A DNA stretch of 64,000 nucleotides, taken from contig NC_030681.2 in assembly GCF_000004195.4 (NCBI RefSeq), positions 87,923,681 to 87,987,680 on the forward strand, in the 5' to 3' direction. The notes beneath the pieces were generated by a model. The model did not search any database and was not told the DNA's origin. It saw only the letters and a program-made list of their open reading frames with translations. This DNA is from Xenopus tropicalis (Eukaryota; Chordata; Amphibia; Anura; Pipidae). Within the stretch, counting starts at the first letter, position 1. Each line of letters begins with the position of its first letter. Both the position numbers and the translations under genes were made by a program. Positions 1 through 10,797 of the stretch are shown here, piece by piece.

Positions 1-419
1 GTAGAACAAGTGCGCAAAATTGCTCCATCATGGAAAAAACACCTTCAGTTGTCAAAGTATAGATGCACAAAATTCTTGTTACACCAACTAGTGGTTATCT
101 ACTGTCTAATGATGACAAATAAAAAAAGAGTTGGAAAAAGATTCTTGTTAACCATGTATTAATACAATAAAGTATTTCATGGTCATGGTATTTTAAGGCT
201 GTAGAATTATGAATATGTGTACTCTGCACAATACATCAAGAAAACAATAAATTGCACATATATTACGGTATTAATAACTGTAAGAATAGACATCTGATAG
301 AAGAGTTAATAATAAAGAATTACTCACAGGATGCTTTCCATGCAAATTATGTAATGAGAATTACTGTAAGGGATTTTAAAAGAGTCTTGGTAAGGCTGTA
401 TAAATGCTGCATAACAATG
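1..419. other. Unassigned AT-rich sequence
   Basis: No coding exon, recognisable repeat or hairpin was seen. It presumably lies inside an intron of cyb5r4, whose exons 1 and 2 are to the right and whose exon 3 must lie off the left edge. Confidence 0.4.
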
Positions 420-835
420 TGAAGCGTGACAGTACAGTCATTGCTTTCAGTACTATAGTGACTGGGAAAGCTAAGCACTATGGCATGGTAAACTGTCTGG
501 GAAGGGAGAGGCTCTGTGGTCGCAGGAAAGCTCGATCGTTCCCCCCACTGACGTTCAAGGCTGAATTGTCAGATATGGAGGTAGAAACAATAAGGATTCT
601 ACCCCCCACCTGACGATTCAGCCCTAAACACAGATTTTGCTTGGGCGCCTTCAACTGCGCCTGATCAAAATTTTTTGTCCCACCCAATTGACAAGACAAC
701 CGATATGCAAAGCTTTTGCAATATTGGTCATCTTGTTGATCTGCCATACACGCGCCAAGTATCGTATGAAACAAGGTTTTATATACGATAATATTGGTGC
801 GTGTATGGCCAGCAAGTGTACCAGAAAGGCGTCTA
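420..835. repeat. Foldback MITE, 'GCCATACAC' family
   Basis: The segment contains the words of a family seen again near 23.25-23.59, 36.62-36.85 and 54.2-54.46 kb: a gaggtagaaacaat core, gattcagccct, a cgatat/atatcg motif and a gtgtatggcc end. The arms are partly self-complementary. It is a non-autonomous DNA transposon; superfamily not determined. Confidence 0.6.
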
Positions 836-865
836 ACCTATTATTGAATTCTATGGATTTACGGG

Positions 866-917
866 CTTTCCGTAATTCGGAGGTTTCTGGATAAGGGGTC
901 CCATACCTGTACCCTGT
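866..917. repeat. Fragment of the 'tggataaggg...catacctgta' repeat
   Basis: This is the terminal piece of the most frequent interspersed repeat in the window (full copies at 5.1, 8.2, 17.0, 17.5, 31.8, 41.3, 49.7 and 62.7 kb). It contains ccgtaattcggag followed by ggataaggggtcccatacc. Confidence 0.6.
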
Positions 918-1049
918 TTGTGCAACAACTTATTTTTCTTTTATTAATAATTATTCTGTTAGCACCAGGGTATGTTTCCCCAAAAAAGTGAGTACATAAG
1001 GCTTCTGAAGAACTACATATATATGTGTTATTTAATTTTAAAACTCATA

Positions 1050-1696
1050 GGGGCCGATTCACTATAGGTAGTTAAAACGAGCGCTAACAATGTTATCGCT
1101 TCTTATTTTTCGCAACTTAACGCACGATTTACTAAAAGGATACTTGCGTTAATTTAGACGCAATGTTATTTGCGTTATTTAAGTCGCGATGAGAGTTTTT
1201 CTTGCGTTATTTTCAGCGCGTGCGTTAATTCCCGCTGCATGCGATATCTTTCGCCGCTTGCTATATTAGCGCACGATTTAACGCACGTAACCATTACGTT
1301 AGTAAAACCACCTTTCTGAAAATTAACATTTCCCTGAAAACTGGAGGATGCATGACTCTACCGCCAACACATACTTGAAAAAATCCCACTGCAAAGTCCG
1401 TGTTGTGTTGCCAAAAGCTCACCGACCACAATTTTATTTAAGTACCGCCTGCCCCAAGTAGACTTATGCGATATTTTGTGCTTCATATGTGTTTGTCAAT
1501 CATGCGTTAGTATTAATTCTATGTGCATATTAGCGCAATGCGTTAAAATTAATGCCTTGCGATGATCCGTTATTTAGCGCATGAGATATGCGTCTTAATA
1601 CATGCGAAAAGACTTTGATGAATCGGTACTTATCGTGTCAATTTTAACGCAAAACACCATGTGATAAGCGTTATCGCACTTTAGTGAATCAGCCCC
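1050..1696. repeat. MITE, 'GATTCACTA' family, copy 1 (647 bp)
   Basis: Ends are ggggccgattcacta and tagtgaatcagcccc, an inverted pair, flanked by ATA on both sides (1047-1049, 1697-1699). The interior is rich in gcgttaa/ttaacgc words and holds a unique core with ccaacacatacttgaa and caaagtccgtgttgtgttg. The same core recurs at 30163-30791 and 50727-51269. It is non-coding and non-autonomous. Confidence 0.8.
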
Positions 1697-1699
1697 ATA

Positions 1700-2373
1700 G
1701 TTTTTTAAATTGAATAGCTTAAAACAAAGTTCTATGGACCTGAAAATAAAGTAAATATAAACTGTACAAACAGAGTATATGTCTGTATACAATCTGAATG
1801 AAAAAGCCTTTAATTTGTTTATACAGCTGCAGCTATTGAAAATGGAAAAGTGCATCTCAGAGGACAAATTATGCTAGCTTTTATGTAAATAAGCCCATCA
1901 AAATGCAATTCCAGTTTTAGAGCAAGAAATGCTGAGAGGGTTCTGTGCCATAAGAACATACATTTTGCTAAATACTCCATTGTAAATAGTACAAAAAAAT
2001 TTGGGACAAATTAAAAAAATTATAATAATTTTGGAGTAAAATGTACATATTGCCCTTAGTTACTAAGGCTTGGTGTGGGTTTGTGTTGTGAATTTGAGGA
2101 CCTAAGACTTCAAACTCCACTGAACAGAAACAGATTTGAATAATCTTTTTAAAGATGGTAGCACTATATAAATAAGTGATCAATAACAATATAGCTTATC
2201 CATAAAATCCTGTGACTTTTTGTCACATAAATACGGAAGTTGAACATTTTTCTCTTTAACCCTTCCTTATTCTGTATCCTGACGAATCACTAAGGATTCG
2301 AGGTTCTGCCAAATCTAAAAATAGTGGATTCAGTGAATCCCTAACTACATCATTATTAATATGAACAACTGTT
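1700..2373. other. Unassigned intronic sequence
   Basis: AT-rich, with no exon or repeat recognised on either strand. Confidence 0.4.
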
Positions 2374-2377
2374 TTAA

Positions 2378-3212
2378 AGGAGAAGGAAAGGCTAATAAAG
2401 GAGTTAATCTCAAGCTGCAGGCATACCTTCAGTTTTCTCAATTGTGCTCTTAAGTCTCTACATATTTCTCCTGTTCAGATGATCAGAAGCCTCATAGGGA
2501 AAAAAAAACCGCTGAGCTCTGTAAAGAAAATTCTCATAATGCCAAGTTCTTGCACCACGACCAAGACTGCTGTACATGTGCAGTTTGTAAGACTATGGGG
2601 CATATTTACTTATCCACGAACGGACCGAAAGCGGTTTTTCGTAACGATCGGTATTTTGCGACTTTTTCGTCGCCGTCGCGACTTTTTCTTATGTCCTGCG
2701 ATTTTTTCGTCGCAGTTACGACTTTATCATATATTTTCCGCAACTTTTTAGTCGGCATCGCGCAAAAATCTGATTGGTTTTTCCGCCGTTTACAATTGCT
2801 CAATACGAAAAAATAGCGTCAGCGCCAAAAAAGTTGCACAAAATACGATAAAGTCGTGACGGCAACGAAAAAATTGCGCAAAATACGAAAAAATGTGACG
2901 GCGAAGAAAAAGTCGCAAAGTTTTTGTTTACAATCCGATTTTTTCCTATTCGGGATTCTGATTCGTGGATTAGTAAATGTGCCCCTATGAGTAAGCTTCC
3001 TTGGCTCAGATCCACATTCCTAAGGGTGGAGGGAGTTCTTAGCATTCTTGAGGGAGGGGGGAGCAGGAGAGGGGAGAGAGGAAAGAGCTGTGCAGACTCT
3101 GGCACAGGAAAAAAAAGAGACAAGAAATCCTGTTTCTTTTGTGAGTGCTTATGGCTGTATTTACATAGACCTTTCTGATAATGCTTACTTAGTTTTTACC
3201 TTTCCTTCTCCT
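2378..3212. repeat. TTAA-flanked piggyBac-like MITE with a nested MITE
   Basis: Flanked by TTAA at 2374-2377 and 3213-3216, with inverted ends aggagaaggaaa and tttccttctcct. This matches the TTAA target and short terminal repeats of piggyBac-type elements. The interior shares sequence with 54466-54900 (left half) and with 5735-6185 and 38600-38972 (a gggaggggg/gcagactctgg block). It is interrupted by a second element at 2597-2985. Confidence 0.75.
2597..2985. repeat. MITE, 'GGGGCACATTTACTA' family, nested copy
   Basis: Inverted ends ggggcatatttact and agtaaatgtgcccc, flanked by TAT on both sides (2594-2596, 2986-2988). The interior is made of cgaaaaa/tttttcg words. Related copies lie at 10084-10416, 34742-34965 and 39438-39897. 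It sits inside the TTAA element 2378-3212 and is therefore younger than it. Confidence 0.8.
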
Positions 3213-3216
3213 TTAA

Positions 3217-3590
3217 TAGTGTTTTACCAGCGCTCTCTGAAACCAGCTGCTAAGTTAGCATGAAATATATAAGAAAAACAGACAAAAAAAAACTGACAGT
3301 TGCATGTAAATAAGAAGTTTCTTTTAAGTCAGTTTTTAGATAATAATCTTCATTACACCTCCAAACTCATTAAGGGATGAAACATTTAGTGGAAATGGCT
3401 TCACAACGTTTTGGGGCAGATTTATCAAAATCTGTGTTTTTTTTACAGTCCAAAAAAAAAAAACACAAACAGTTTTCAAAAAACTGGAATAGGGGCAATT
3501 TATTCATTTGTGTGAGACTTCTTTTCAGCAAATGTGATTATTCTGTACAAGTTTTTTTTCTTATATGTGCTAGTGCTCGAGAAGGTTCTG
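3217..3590. other. Unassigned intronic sequence
   Basis: AT-rich. The word ggggcagatttatcaaaa at about 3414 resembles the end of the MITE at 47925-48136, but no second end was found. Confidence 0.35.
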
Positions 3591-3594
3591 GCAG

Positions 3595-3955
3595 TTTTGT
3601 TTTCCCCATAAGGGCAAGGGCACACAGAGCATTGGCTCCGCTGTTCTCAACCCGCATTTTTTCTGCAGGCTGAGTGAAGTAGATCTGCTCCCTTCTGCCC
3701 CTTTGTATAACTGTATTGACAAGCACAGCTTCCAACTGTGTAGCAGCTACATGGAGCGGAGATTGGCCAGAAAATACCTGCTTTCGCATTTTTTGTTCAA
3801 TCTTAGATTCTGGTCTGCTCCGTGGGGCTACACTCAGTCAGAAGCTGCGATTGTCAATTTAGCTATACGGAGAGGCAAAAGGGAGCAAATCCACTTCTCT
3901 CAGCCTACAGAAAAAATGCAGGTTGAGAAAAGCAGAGCCCTCATGCCCTTAATGT
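3595..3955. repeat. Imperfect foldback repeat
   Basis: The two halves are diverged inverted copies. The left arm holds gtataactgtattgacaag and cagcttcc, and the right arm holds gaagctgcgattgtcaat and tagctatac. Chance open frames lie here on both strands; none resembles a known protein. Confidence 0.5.
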
Positions 3956-3979
3956 GCAGATTTCCCACACCTTGTGTCT

Positions 3980-4168
3980 CAACCCTTTCTCCTTGTAGAT
4001 TGTAAGCTGTTTTGGGCAGGGCCCTCTTCACCTCTTGTATCGGTTATTGATTGCTTTATATGTTACTCTGTATGTCCAATGTATGAAACCCCCTTATTGT
4101 ACAGTGCTGCGGAATATGTTGGCGCTTTATAAATAAATGTTAATAATAATAATAATAATAATAACTAA
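3980..4168. repeat. SINE-like element with L2-type tail and (ATA)n end
   Basis: Contains gattgtaagctgttttgggc, then tgctgcggaatatgttggcg and a ctttataaataaatg end, followed by a run of taa units. Such tails are typical of L2-mobilised short elements in amphibians and fish. Orientation is plus by its tail. Confidence 0.6.
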
Positions 4169-4211
4169 TATACGGTAGTTTATAAGAATGTGCATTACTT
4201 TAATTACCTAC

Positions 4212-4365
4212 CTCTAATGCAGATCCAACAGTCCTCTTTCTTATTATGCTGTGCAAGTTCTTCTTCAGTCACGTCAATTAGTCTTCCCTTCAGCCCCGTC
4301 AAATCTTTTCCACTCTTTGTTAGTCGGATCCAATCCATAAGACTCCTGCCAGGCTTCAACGGTAC
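4212..4365 (-). CDS. cyb5r4: cyb5r4 (NCB5OR) coding exon 2
   Basis: On the minus strand an acceptor (aatcag) at 4366-4368 opens a 154-nt exon of 51 codons plus one base, closed by a GTAGGT donor at 4211. The peptide includes SLMDWIRLTKSGKDLTGLKG and the start of the cytochrome b5 domain (EEELAQHNKKEDCWICIR). This is the signature of cytochrome b5 reductase 4, a fusion flavohaemoprotein (b5 domain, CS domain, b5-reductase domain) that passes electrons from NAD(P)H and is linked to ER redox balance and lipid desaturation. The b5 haem-ligand HPGG motif should lie in exon 3, beyond the left edge. Phase and content fit the known vertebrate gene, so this is a working exon rather than a processed copy. 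Confidence 0.95.
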
Positions 4366-7300
4366 CTGATTATTAGTTAATTAAAATATATAACTGTTAT
4401 CATTGCCAAGCTAAAAGATGTTATGTAAGTTATGTAATAATGATTATGTTTCTGGTCTGGCATAAATAACCCCTAATGATAAAGTTTTCTCTTGCATTCT
4501 TTTTTAATCATCCCTTAAAGGGTATAGATAAATAAGAAAATGCTATTTCTACATTTATTTATGCCAACTGTAACCCTCTAGGTATTTGTCTATATTTACT
4601 AATTAATTATAACAATTTTTTTTACAAGAATTACATAGCTTCTAGGAATAACTTTTTAATTAGGCTGGAAAATTGCATCTTGTTTGGGTAATATCATGGT
4701 ACAAATTGAGAAATTACATGCAGGGCTTTTAGTGTGAAAAACACATGTAGGAGGAGGCACATGTAGGAGGCGCAGGGCGGAAATTTTGGCAAGTGCTTTT
4801 TTTTAGGCATTAGCCTAAATTATTCAGGTGTTTTGACCAGAAAGCATTAGCTTTCAATGCTAGATGCAGGTATAGCTAGGCATCCGTAATGTGCCCTTAA
4901 ACTGGAAGAACCTGCTATTTTTTAAATGCTTAAATCAAATGAAGACATAAATCCATAACAATCAGCCAAACTGTAAACACTTACTTCTTGGCCAACAAAT
5001 CCAGCACCATGTTTATATTTGAAAATATCTGCAGTTTTTTTGGCAAGGTCTTTGGGGGGTAGTAAAAAAAATGCACAATTCACATTTTCATATATTTTTT
5101 TAAATTACAGGCATGGGACCCATTATCCAGAGAGTTCCAAGTAACAGGAAGGCCATCTCCCATAGACTGATTTTAATCAAATAATTCAGATTTTTAAAAC
5201 AGATTATCCTTTTTTCTCTGTGCCTTGTTGTTGATCCTAACATATAATTAATCAATATTGGAGGCAAAACAATCCTATTGAGTTTATTTAATGCTTAAAT
5301 TATTTTTTAATAGACTTACGGTATGAAGACCCAAATTACAGCAAGACCCCCCAGGTCCAGAGAATTCTGGATAACGGGTCCTATCCCTGTATAGTTTTAT
5401 CCTTTACAGATTTTGTGAATGGGGGGAGGGATTAGAAGAGTCCAATCTAGACTTCACAAGCCAAAGAAACTAATAAGGTATCTATGGCAATGGAAAGGCA
5501 CATTCTTTGCTTTGTCAGGTAACCACCTTTCAGGCCTGCCTAAATGCCATTCAGAATCTCTTTAGCCAAGATCTAAAATCAGCAGATTTACTAGCTAAAA
5601 CTCCACTTGAAAGTCGAGCCTCAGGGTCCTCCTTAGCTCATGCAAAGAGTAAAGATACTGGAAAATATTGGTATCATATTGGTATCAGTAATATCATAGT
5701 TCTAAGATTATCAAGTACATCATATAAATATTAAAGGAGAAGGAAAATAATTTTGGCATTTTACTGCTAATAGATTTGCCAAATTAGTGCCACCCAGACC
5801 AATATATTTATTCTGCAGAAACTATTACTATACTAAACAACTTTAGAAGCTTTCTCTGTTTGCTTAAAATAGCAGCTGCCATTTTAAGCAGCTTTCTTCC
5901 TGCAGCTCTAGCCGTTATAGCTGAGATCACACATACCTAAGGGAGGGGGGAGGGAGTTCTTAGCATTTTAGTGGGAGGGGGAGCAGGAGAGGGGAGAGAG
6001 GAGAGAACTGGGCAGACTCTGGCCCCGGGAATTAAGGATTGTTTCTGTCAACACACAGCCCAAAAATCTGCCCAGTTTAACTACCTACCTACCTACCTAC
6101 TCAGAAGGGATAACCCCACCGTTTGGAAACCCCTGCTTACATCCTACATAGCTTACTTTTCTATTGCATTTACCGAAGGGAGTTTTAAGCTGCTTTTGCT
6201 AATATTTTCATGTGTTATACTACACAGAAAAAGTTAATAAAATCTGCTTATGTGGGTCAAGTTCCCACAAGGCACATGAACTACATGGTCAAAAGCTGCT
6301 ATACAAGCCTCTTTTCCTCTGGGAAAGCTTTTCACAACATTTTGGAACACTGTTAGAAGAATTTGCTACTAATTAGCCACATAAGTATCAATAAGGTTGG
6401 GCACTGACACTGAGGATCAGGCATGGCTCACAGTTGGTGTTCCAATTCATCCCACAGATGTTCAGGGTGAGATCTCTGTGTAAGCCAGTCAAGTTCTTCA
6501 GTCAGGCCACTTCCATCTGAGCATATTTTTGTACTGCCCTCAATGTGTGCATAATGGTATTAATTGTGCCCCACAGTTAGGAAGTAAAAAATAGTACAGA
6601 ATGTAATTGTATGCTGTAGTCCAAAGCTATGCTTTCAACGGACTATTGCTATAGCCAGACTCAAAATAAATGTACTGTTCCTTTAAGCCAAACTCAACCA
6701 AAGCTGCCCAATCAAAACGATATCCACGGTCTAAAATATTGGGGTTGTCCAACACAATAAAACTCGTGTCATTATATGACCAGCTTTACTAGGGTTTCCT
6801 AAACATAAGTTTTAAAGAAGTAATAAAAACTAACATTTTCCTTAAAATGCTGTAACATATGTTATCTCCCTACAAAGGCTAACGGTGCATCTTGTACTAA
6901 AAGCAATCAATGTTGTGTTTGGTATCCCTGTAATGTCACAATACTTACAGAGAAATTAGCCCATCTAAAAAGGCACTTGGTGTTACAGTAATTAATGAGG
7001 AAGGAAACTGTTTGCACACAATTTCTAGTTTAAGGTACAAAAATGTAAAAACAATTTGTGCCTGAGCTCTTCCATGATTGAAAAAAATAAGGTGTTTGCC
7101 ATTTCAATGTTAAATAAGTTGGCATACCAATTTTTCACCAGATCCAGTGTGTTACCAGAGACTGTATTTAAACTAGCTCTGTAATCACTTGAACTTAAAA
7201 GGGGTTGCTCACCTTTAAATTAACTTTTAGTATTATGTAGAGAGTAATATTTTAAGACGTTTTGCAATTGGTCTTCGTTTTTTATTATTTGTAGGTTTTG

Positions 7301-10300
7301 AATTATTTTAGCAGGTCTCCAGTTTGGCCTTTTAGCAGCTATCTGGTTGCTAGGGCACAAATGAATGAATGAGAGACTGATATATGAATAGAAGTGGACC
7401 TGAATACAAAAGTAAGTTATGGAAAGTAAGAATAACAATACAAGTGTAGCCATACTAACAATAGTTTTCTGTCTGCTGGGGTCAGTGACCCCCATTTGAA
7501 AGCTGCAAGGAGCAAATAATTTAAAAAAAATATAACAAATATATACGGAAGACCAATTGAAAAGTTTCTTAGAATTGGCCATTCTTAAACATACTAATAG
7601 TTAACTTAAAGGTTAACTACCTCTTTAATACAGTGGACAGGCTAACAAAGAACTGGAAGCCCCTGTGAGAGAACAGCATCTCTAATAAGTATATGCAGTG
7701 GCAGATTGTTCTTGTTAAAGAGCACACATCCCCTATGTTTCCACCACTGGATGTGTGGGCTAATAACGCCTGCACCCTGGATGAGAGCAACAATAGGATT
7801 TTTCTAAGAAATACCCCCTATAGAGAGTTCTGCCCCCCCCACACCAGGAGAGAGCACCTGGTGTGGGCAGCCACGTTGGGACATAATGAGAGAGTGCTAC
7901 AGCTCAAACTTTATGTGAATGTGTGTAACACAGGACTGTGGATGTGCATGCCAATCTACTTCACATGCATGTGCATAACGAATGAGCTGAGGCACTAGCT
8001 CATTATGTAGCTCCATCCTGGTGAGGGGGCCAGATCACTGATGAGAGATTTTATTTTTAAAACACTATTGTTTTCCCCATGTAGAGTGCGAGGAATATTG
8101 AGACCGCGCAGAGGTGGGATTATACCTGCCCCAAAAACATGTATAAATCTAACAAAGGTATAGGGACCTGTTATTCAGAATGCTTGGGGCCTGTGCAAGG
8201 GGTATTTCCATAATCTGGATCACCATAATTTAAGTCTGCTTAAAAAAAACATTTAAAAATTAAATAAACCTAACAGGATTGTTTTGGCCCCCAAAAAGAA
8301 CTGATTATATCATAGTTGGGATCAAGTAGTACTGTTGCATTGTTAAAGAGAAAAAGAAAATAACATGGGCTTTGGGTAATTCAGAGCTTTCTGTATAAGG
8401 ATCCCATACCTGTCCACTGATGGGGCATGTTCTGTGCGTGCAATAATTCATATTTTTATATCTGCCCATTTAATCCGCCAACTTTATTACTTTTGGATAA
8501 CCACATATAGTCCTGATAATTCAGTTAGTGGGTGGGTAATACCAAAAGATTAGCCTGCTGTCAACACAAGATTCTGTAGGAAAGATGATCATTACAAGTT
8601 TTTGCAATGAACGTTAATAGCTCCATTACCCTTAAAATGCACTAAATATGTTGCAGTGTTATAGATGGTACAAGATTAGTATTAATATAAATAAAGAAAC
8701 TTAGAAAGAAAACGATTTCCTTTTTCTCTGTAATAATAAAACTGTGCCTTGTACAGTTGTATGGATTCATATTGGTAGCAAAACCAACCTACTGGGTTCA
8801 TTAACTGTTTAAATGATTTTTACCAGACTTAAAAGTATGATACCAGACTTAAAAGTATGTGCAGTTTTGAAAGTATTTTCCCACTAATGCCTAAATGGGT
8901 CATTTACCCATTAACTTTCAGTATGTCAGTTCAGCAACTTTTCAGTTGGTCTTCATTCTTTATTGTTTTCTTAATTACTTGCTTTCTTGCTGTGACTCCT
9001 TCCAGGTTTCAAAAGGGGTGGGTCACTGACCCAGACAGCCAGAAAAAAAAACTATTGCTTTGAGGCTACAATTGCATTGTTATGGTTACTTTTTATTACT
9101 TATATTATTATTTAAACCCACTGCTATTCATATTCCAATTTCTCATTCGAACCACTGACTGGTTGCTAAAGTAATTTAAACCATAGCAAACACATAGCTG
9201 CAACATTCCGGAGAGCTGCTAAATATAAATCTATATAATTCAGAAACACCAAATAAAAAATGAAGACCAACTGCAAATTGTTTTAGAATAGCACTCTCTA
9301 AAACATACTAAAAGTTAATTCAAAGATTAAATTAATTTAATGTTATTGGTTTACATAAAATCAGAACTAATCTAAGTTATTGTTATTTGCCATAATAATT
9401 AATAGTAATTGATACCCAATATCCAAAACTTTTGCATTTGGCAAAATTCACCACAAGATCTCTCACTGAAAATCTGAACACTCATTTTGCATATGTAGAT
9501 CTAGGCAAAGTTATCAATTGGGCATCATCAAGTCAAATCATCAGTCAAATGCCATGTAGCCTGGGTTCAGTCTAGCAAATCATGAAAAACATTAAGAATT
9601 TAGCCAAATTTACAAACCAAATTTCTTAAAATATATAATATACATTATAACATATTAACATATAATCATTTAGTTGTAACTGGAGACAAAGGCACCTAAC
9701 TTTTTAGAAACAGCTAGTAGGCTGACATATTTCAGTAATAACTATTCAGTAACAACCATTAAGTAATAACGTACACAACAGTTTACACTGTTCTTTAGTT
9801 GTGATCAAAAAGTAAAACATCACCAACACATTTGTGAAAGTGCGCATCTAGATGTCCAAGCCAATGCTGACAAGCCAACTAGATGTTTTATTGCACTGCC
9901 AAAATTTGCCACTAATGAGACACTGACCAATAAACACAATTCAATGTGACCATGAGTCTAATCTAACCTAATCAAGATTCACATTATATGTAATTGTAAT
10001 AGATCCCAACGAAACCAGATTTCCAAGTGGGCTTTCTTTTAAACATATAATGATCCCCTCACATTGTATAAATATGACATTATGGGGCACATTTACTAAT
10101 CCACGAATCCGAATCACGAATGGAAAAAAAACGGATTGGAAACAAAAATTTCTGAAGATCGCAAATATCACGAAAATGCTTACGAAAAAAATCGTATTAG
10201 TCACGATAATATCGTATTGGCGATCCGAAAGTCACAAAATTTTCGTACCGAACAATTGTAAACAGCGGTAAAACCTTTCAGATTTTTTCGTGCAAACATC

Positions 10301-10797
10301 CGAAAAGGTCGTGAGGTGTACGAAAAAGTTGTGCGGACACCCGAAAAAATCGGCGAAAATACGCTCGGAGCGTTCGCATGATTGCTCGAGCATTCATGCT
10401 TTTGTAAATGTGCCCCTATGTTTCACTGTACCATCCTGCAGGAGGCAAAAGGCAGGAGCAATCAGTCAACTCCACCAAAGCCAAAAGTTGCAAGAATTGT
10501 GACTTTTCTGGAAATACATGCTTGCCTACCTCTGTCAATTGTTATTATATTACCTACATTAACACTGAAATCAAGCAGAATTTTTTTTCTGGTGAATCCC
10601 AGCAGCAACCATAACAAGCTTCCAGGTATGTCATTTCACCTTTTAGGAAATCTCAAGAAGAAAAAACAGAAAGCCTGTAAAGTCCACAGCCTATCAGTAG
10701 ACAATGAATCCCATATCCGTACCTTGCTTCTCCCAATTGCGGCAACCCTCTGCTGGGAGCTGGGGGCAGGGAATGACTGGGACGGGACGTTCAGCAT
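4212..10797 (-). CDS. cyb5r4: cyb5r4, 5' part of gene (exons 1-2 joined; continues off left edge)
   Basis: Join, minus strand: 10723-10797, then 4212-4365. The spliced product begins MLNVPSQSFPAPSSQQRV and, after the 6.36-kb intron, continues VPLKPGRSLMDW. Exon 1 ends in phase 0 exactly at the lysine before VPLK, as in other vertebrates. Only about 76 residues of a protein of roughly 500-530 are in the window, so whether the rest is intact cannot be judged. The intron is full of repeats (5.1, 5.7, 7.2, 8.2 and 10.1 kb). The neighbour on the same strand upstream, apart from the plus-strand DRAM-like locus, is the CYP3A gene at 31.4-53.9 kb. Confidence 0.92.
4370..5105. other. Unassigned, with a short foldback-family fragment
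   Basis: Mostly AT-rich. Around 4745-4830 the words catgtaggaggcg, cagggcggaaattttggcaa and ggcattagcct resemble the palindromic MITE at 15474-15782 and 62841-63168, so this looks like a decayed fragment. Confidence 0.4.
5108..5395. repeat. Interspersed repeat, 'tggataaggg...catacctgta' family
   Basis: Starts caggcatgggacccattatc and ends ggataacgggtcctatccct, inverted ends. The interior has the family's ctctgtgccttg, aatattggaggcaaaac and aggtccagagaattctgg words. Confidence 0.75.
5396..5730. other. Unassigned intronic sequence
   Basis: Nothing recognised. A 75-codon open frame at 5507-5734 has no family resemblance. Confidence 0.35.
5735..6185. repeat. TTAA-flanked piggyBac-like MITE
   Basis: Begins aggagaaggaaaata after TTAA at 5731-5734. 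It shares long runs with the inverse of 38600-38972: tttgccaaattagtgccacc, ttctgcagaaac and gctgagatcacac, then the gggaggggg block with gcagactctgg. The right end is not sharp. A (ctac)n microsatellite lies at about 6080-6100. Confidence 0.65.
6186..6410. other. Unassigned intronic sequence
   Basis: No exon or repeat recognised. Confidence 0.3.
6411..6560 (-). mobile_element. Tc1/mariner transposase relic
   Basis: Words such as ccaattcatcccacagatg followed by gccagtcaagttcttc are typical of the reverse strand of Tc1-type transposase genes around the D-L-N-P-I-E region. The reading frame is destroyed; only about 150 bp are recognisable. Confidence 0.45.
6561..7194. other. Unassigned intronic sequence
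   Basis: AT-rich, no exon or repeat recognised on either strand. Confidence 0.35.
7195..7625. repeat. MITE, 'AAGGGGT...ACCTCTT' family
   Basis: Starts aaaaggggttgctcaccttt and ends gttaactacctcttta. Shares ttaacttttagta, ttgcaattggtcttc, ctggttgctagg and agaccaattg with copies at 8890-9335, 28076-28475 and 41015-41255. The 120-codon minus-strand open frame inside is a chance frame in the repeat. Confidence 0.7.
7626..8154. other. Unassigned; one chance-level 101-codon frame
   Basis: A plus-strand frame at 7693-7998 starts MQWQIVLVKEH and contains basic and aromatic stretches, but matches no family I know and shows no splice or repeat context. Left unannotated as a gene. The block agagcacctggtgtgggcag suggests an undefined repeat. 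Confidence 0.3.
8155..8415. repeat. Interspersed repeat, 'tggataaggg...catacctgta' family
   Basis: Starts aggtatagggacctgttatt and ends ataaggatcccatacctg, inverted ends. The interior has ttaaacctaacaggattg-type and ttgggatcaagtagtactg words of the family. Confidence 0.75.
8416..8889. other. Unassigned, with a family fragment at 8700-8850
   Basis: The stretch 8705-8845 carries the interior words of the tggataaggg repeat (tttctctgtaataataaaac, gtgccttgtac, accaacctactgggtt). The remainder is unrecognised. Confidence 0.4.
8890..9335. repeat. MITE, 'AAGGGGT...ACCTCTT' family, diverged copy
   Basis: Contains cattaactttcagtatg, ttcagttggtcttcattctt, gaccaactgcaaattg and aaaagttaattcaaag, matching the 7195 copy and the copy at 41015 in the same order. 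Confidence 0.6.
9336..10080. other. Unassigned intronic sequence
   Basis: AT-rich; no exon, repeat or hairpin recognised. Confidence 0.35.
10084..10416. repeat. MITE, 'GGGGCACATTTACTA' family (333 bp)
   Basis: Inverted ends ggggcacatttactaatcca and ttttgtaaatgtgcccc, flanked by TAT on both sides (10081-10083, 10417-10419). Interior of cgaaaaa/cacgaaa words as in the copies at 2597, 34742 and 39438. Confidence 0.8.
10420..10722. other. Proximal part of cyb5r4 intron 1
   Basis: No further exon seen. The long plus-strand frame 10382-10813 runs antisense through cyb5r4 exon 1 and is taken as a shadow. Confidence 0.4.
10723..10797 (-). CDS. cyb5r4: cyb5r4 coding exon 1 (start codon)
   Basis: The ATG at 10797 has a purine at -3 (AGGATG context). 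The 75-nt coding exon reads MLNVPSQSFPAPSSQQRV and then AAIGRSK, closed by a GTACGG donor at 10722-10717. The serine/glutamine-rich N-terminus is the conserved leader of vertebrate CYB5R4, and the end in phase 0 agrees with exon 2 at 4212-4365. The start is chosen because it matches the family N-terminus. The surrounding 300 bp are richer in CpG than the rest of the window, as at a promoter-proximal exon. Confidence 0.93.

Noticed and set aside
3980..4168. Possible tRNA gene (short conserved block)
   Set aside because: No cloverleaf or A/B boxes were seen; the sequence ends in an L2-type tail and (ATA)n, so it is a SINE-like repeat.
7220..7582. 120-codon minus-strand frame
   Set aside because: Lies completely in the AAGGGGT-family MITE.
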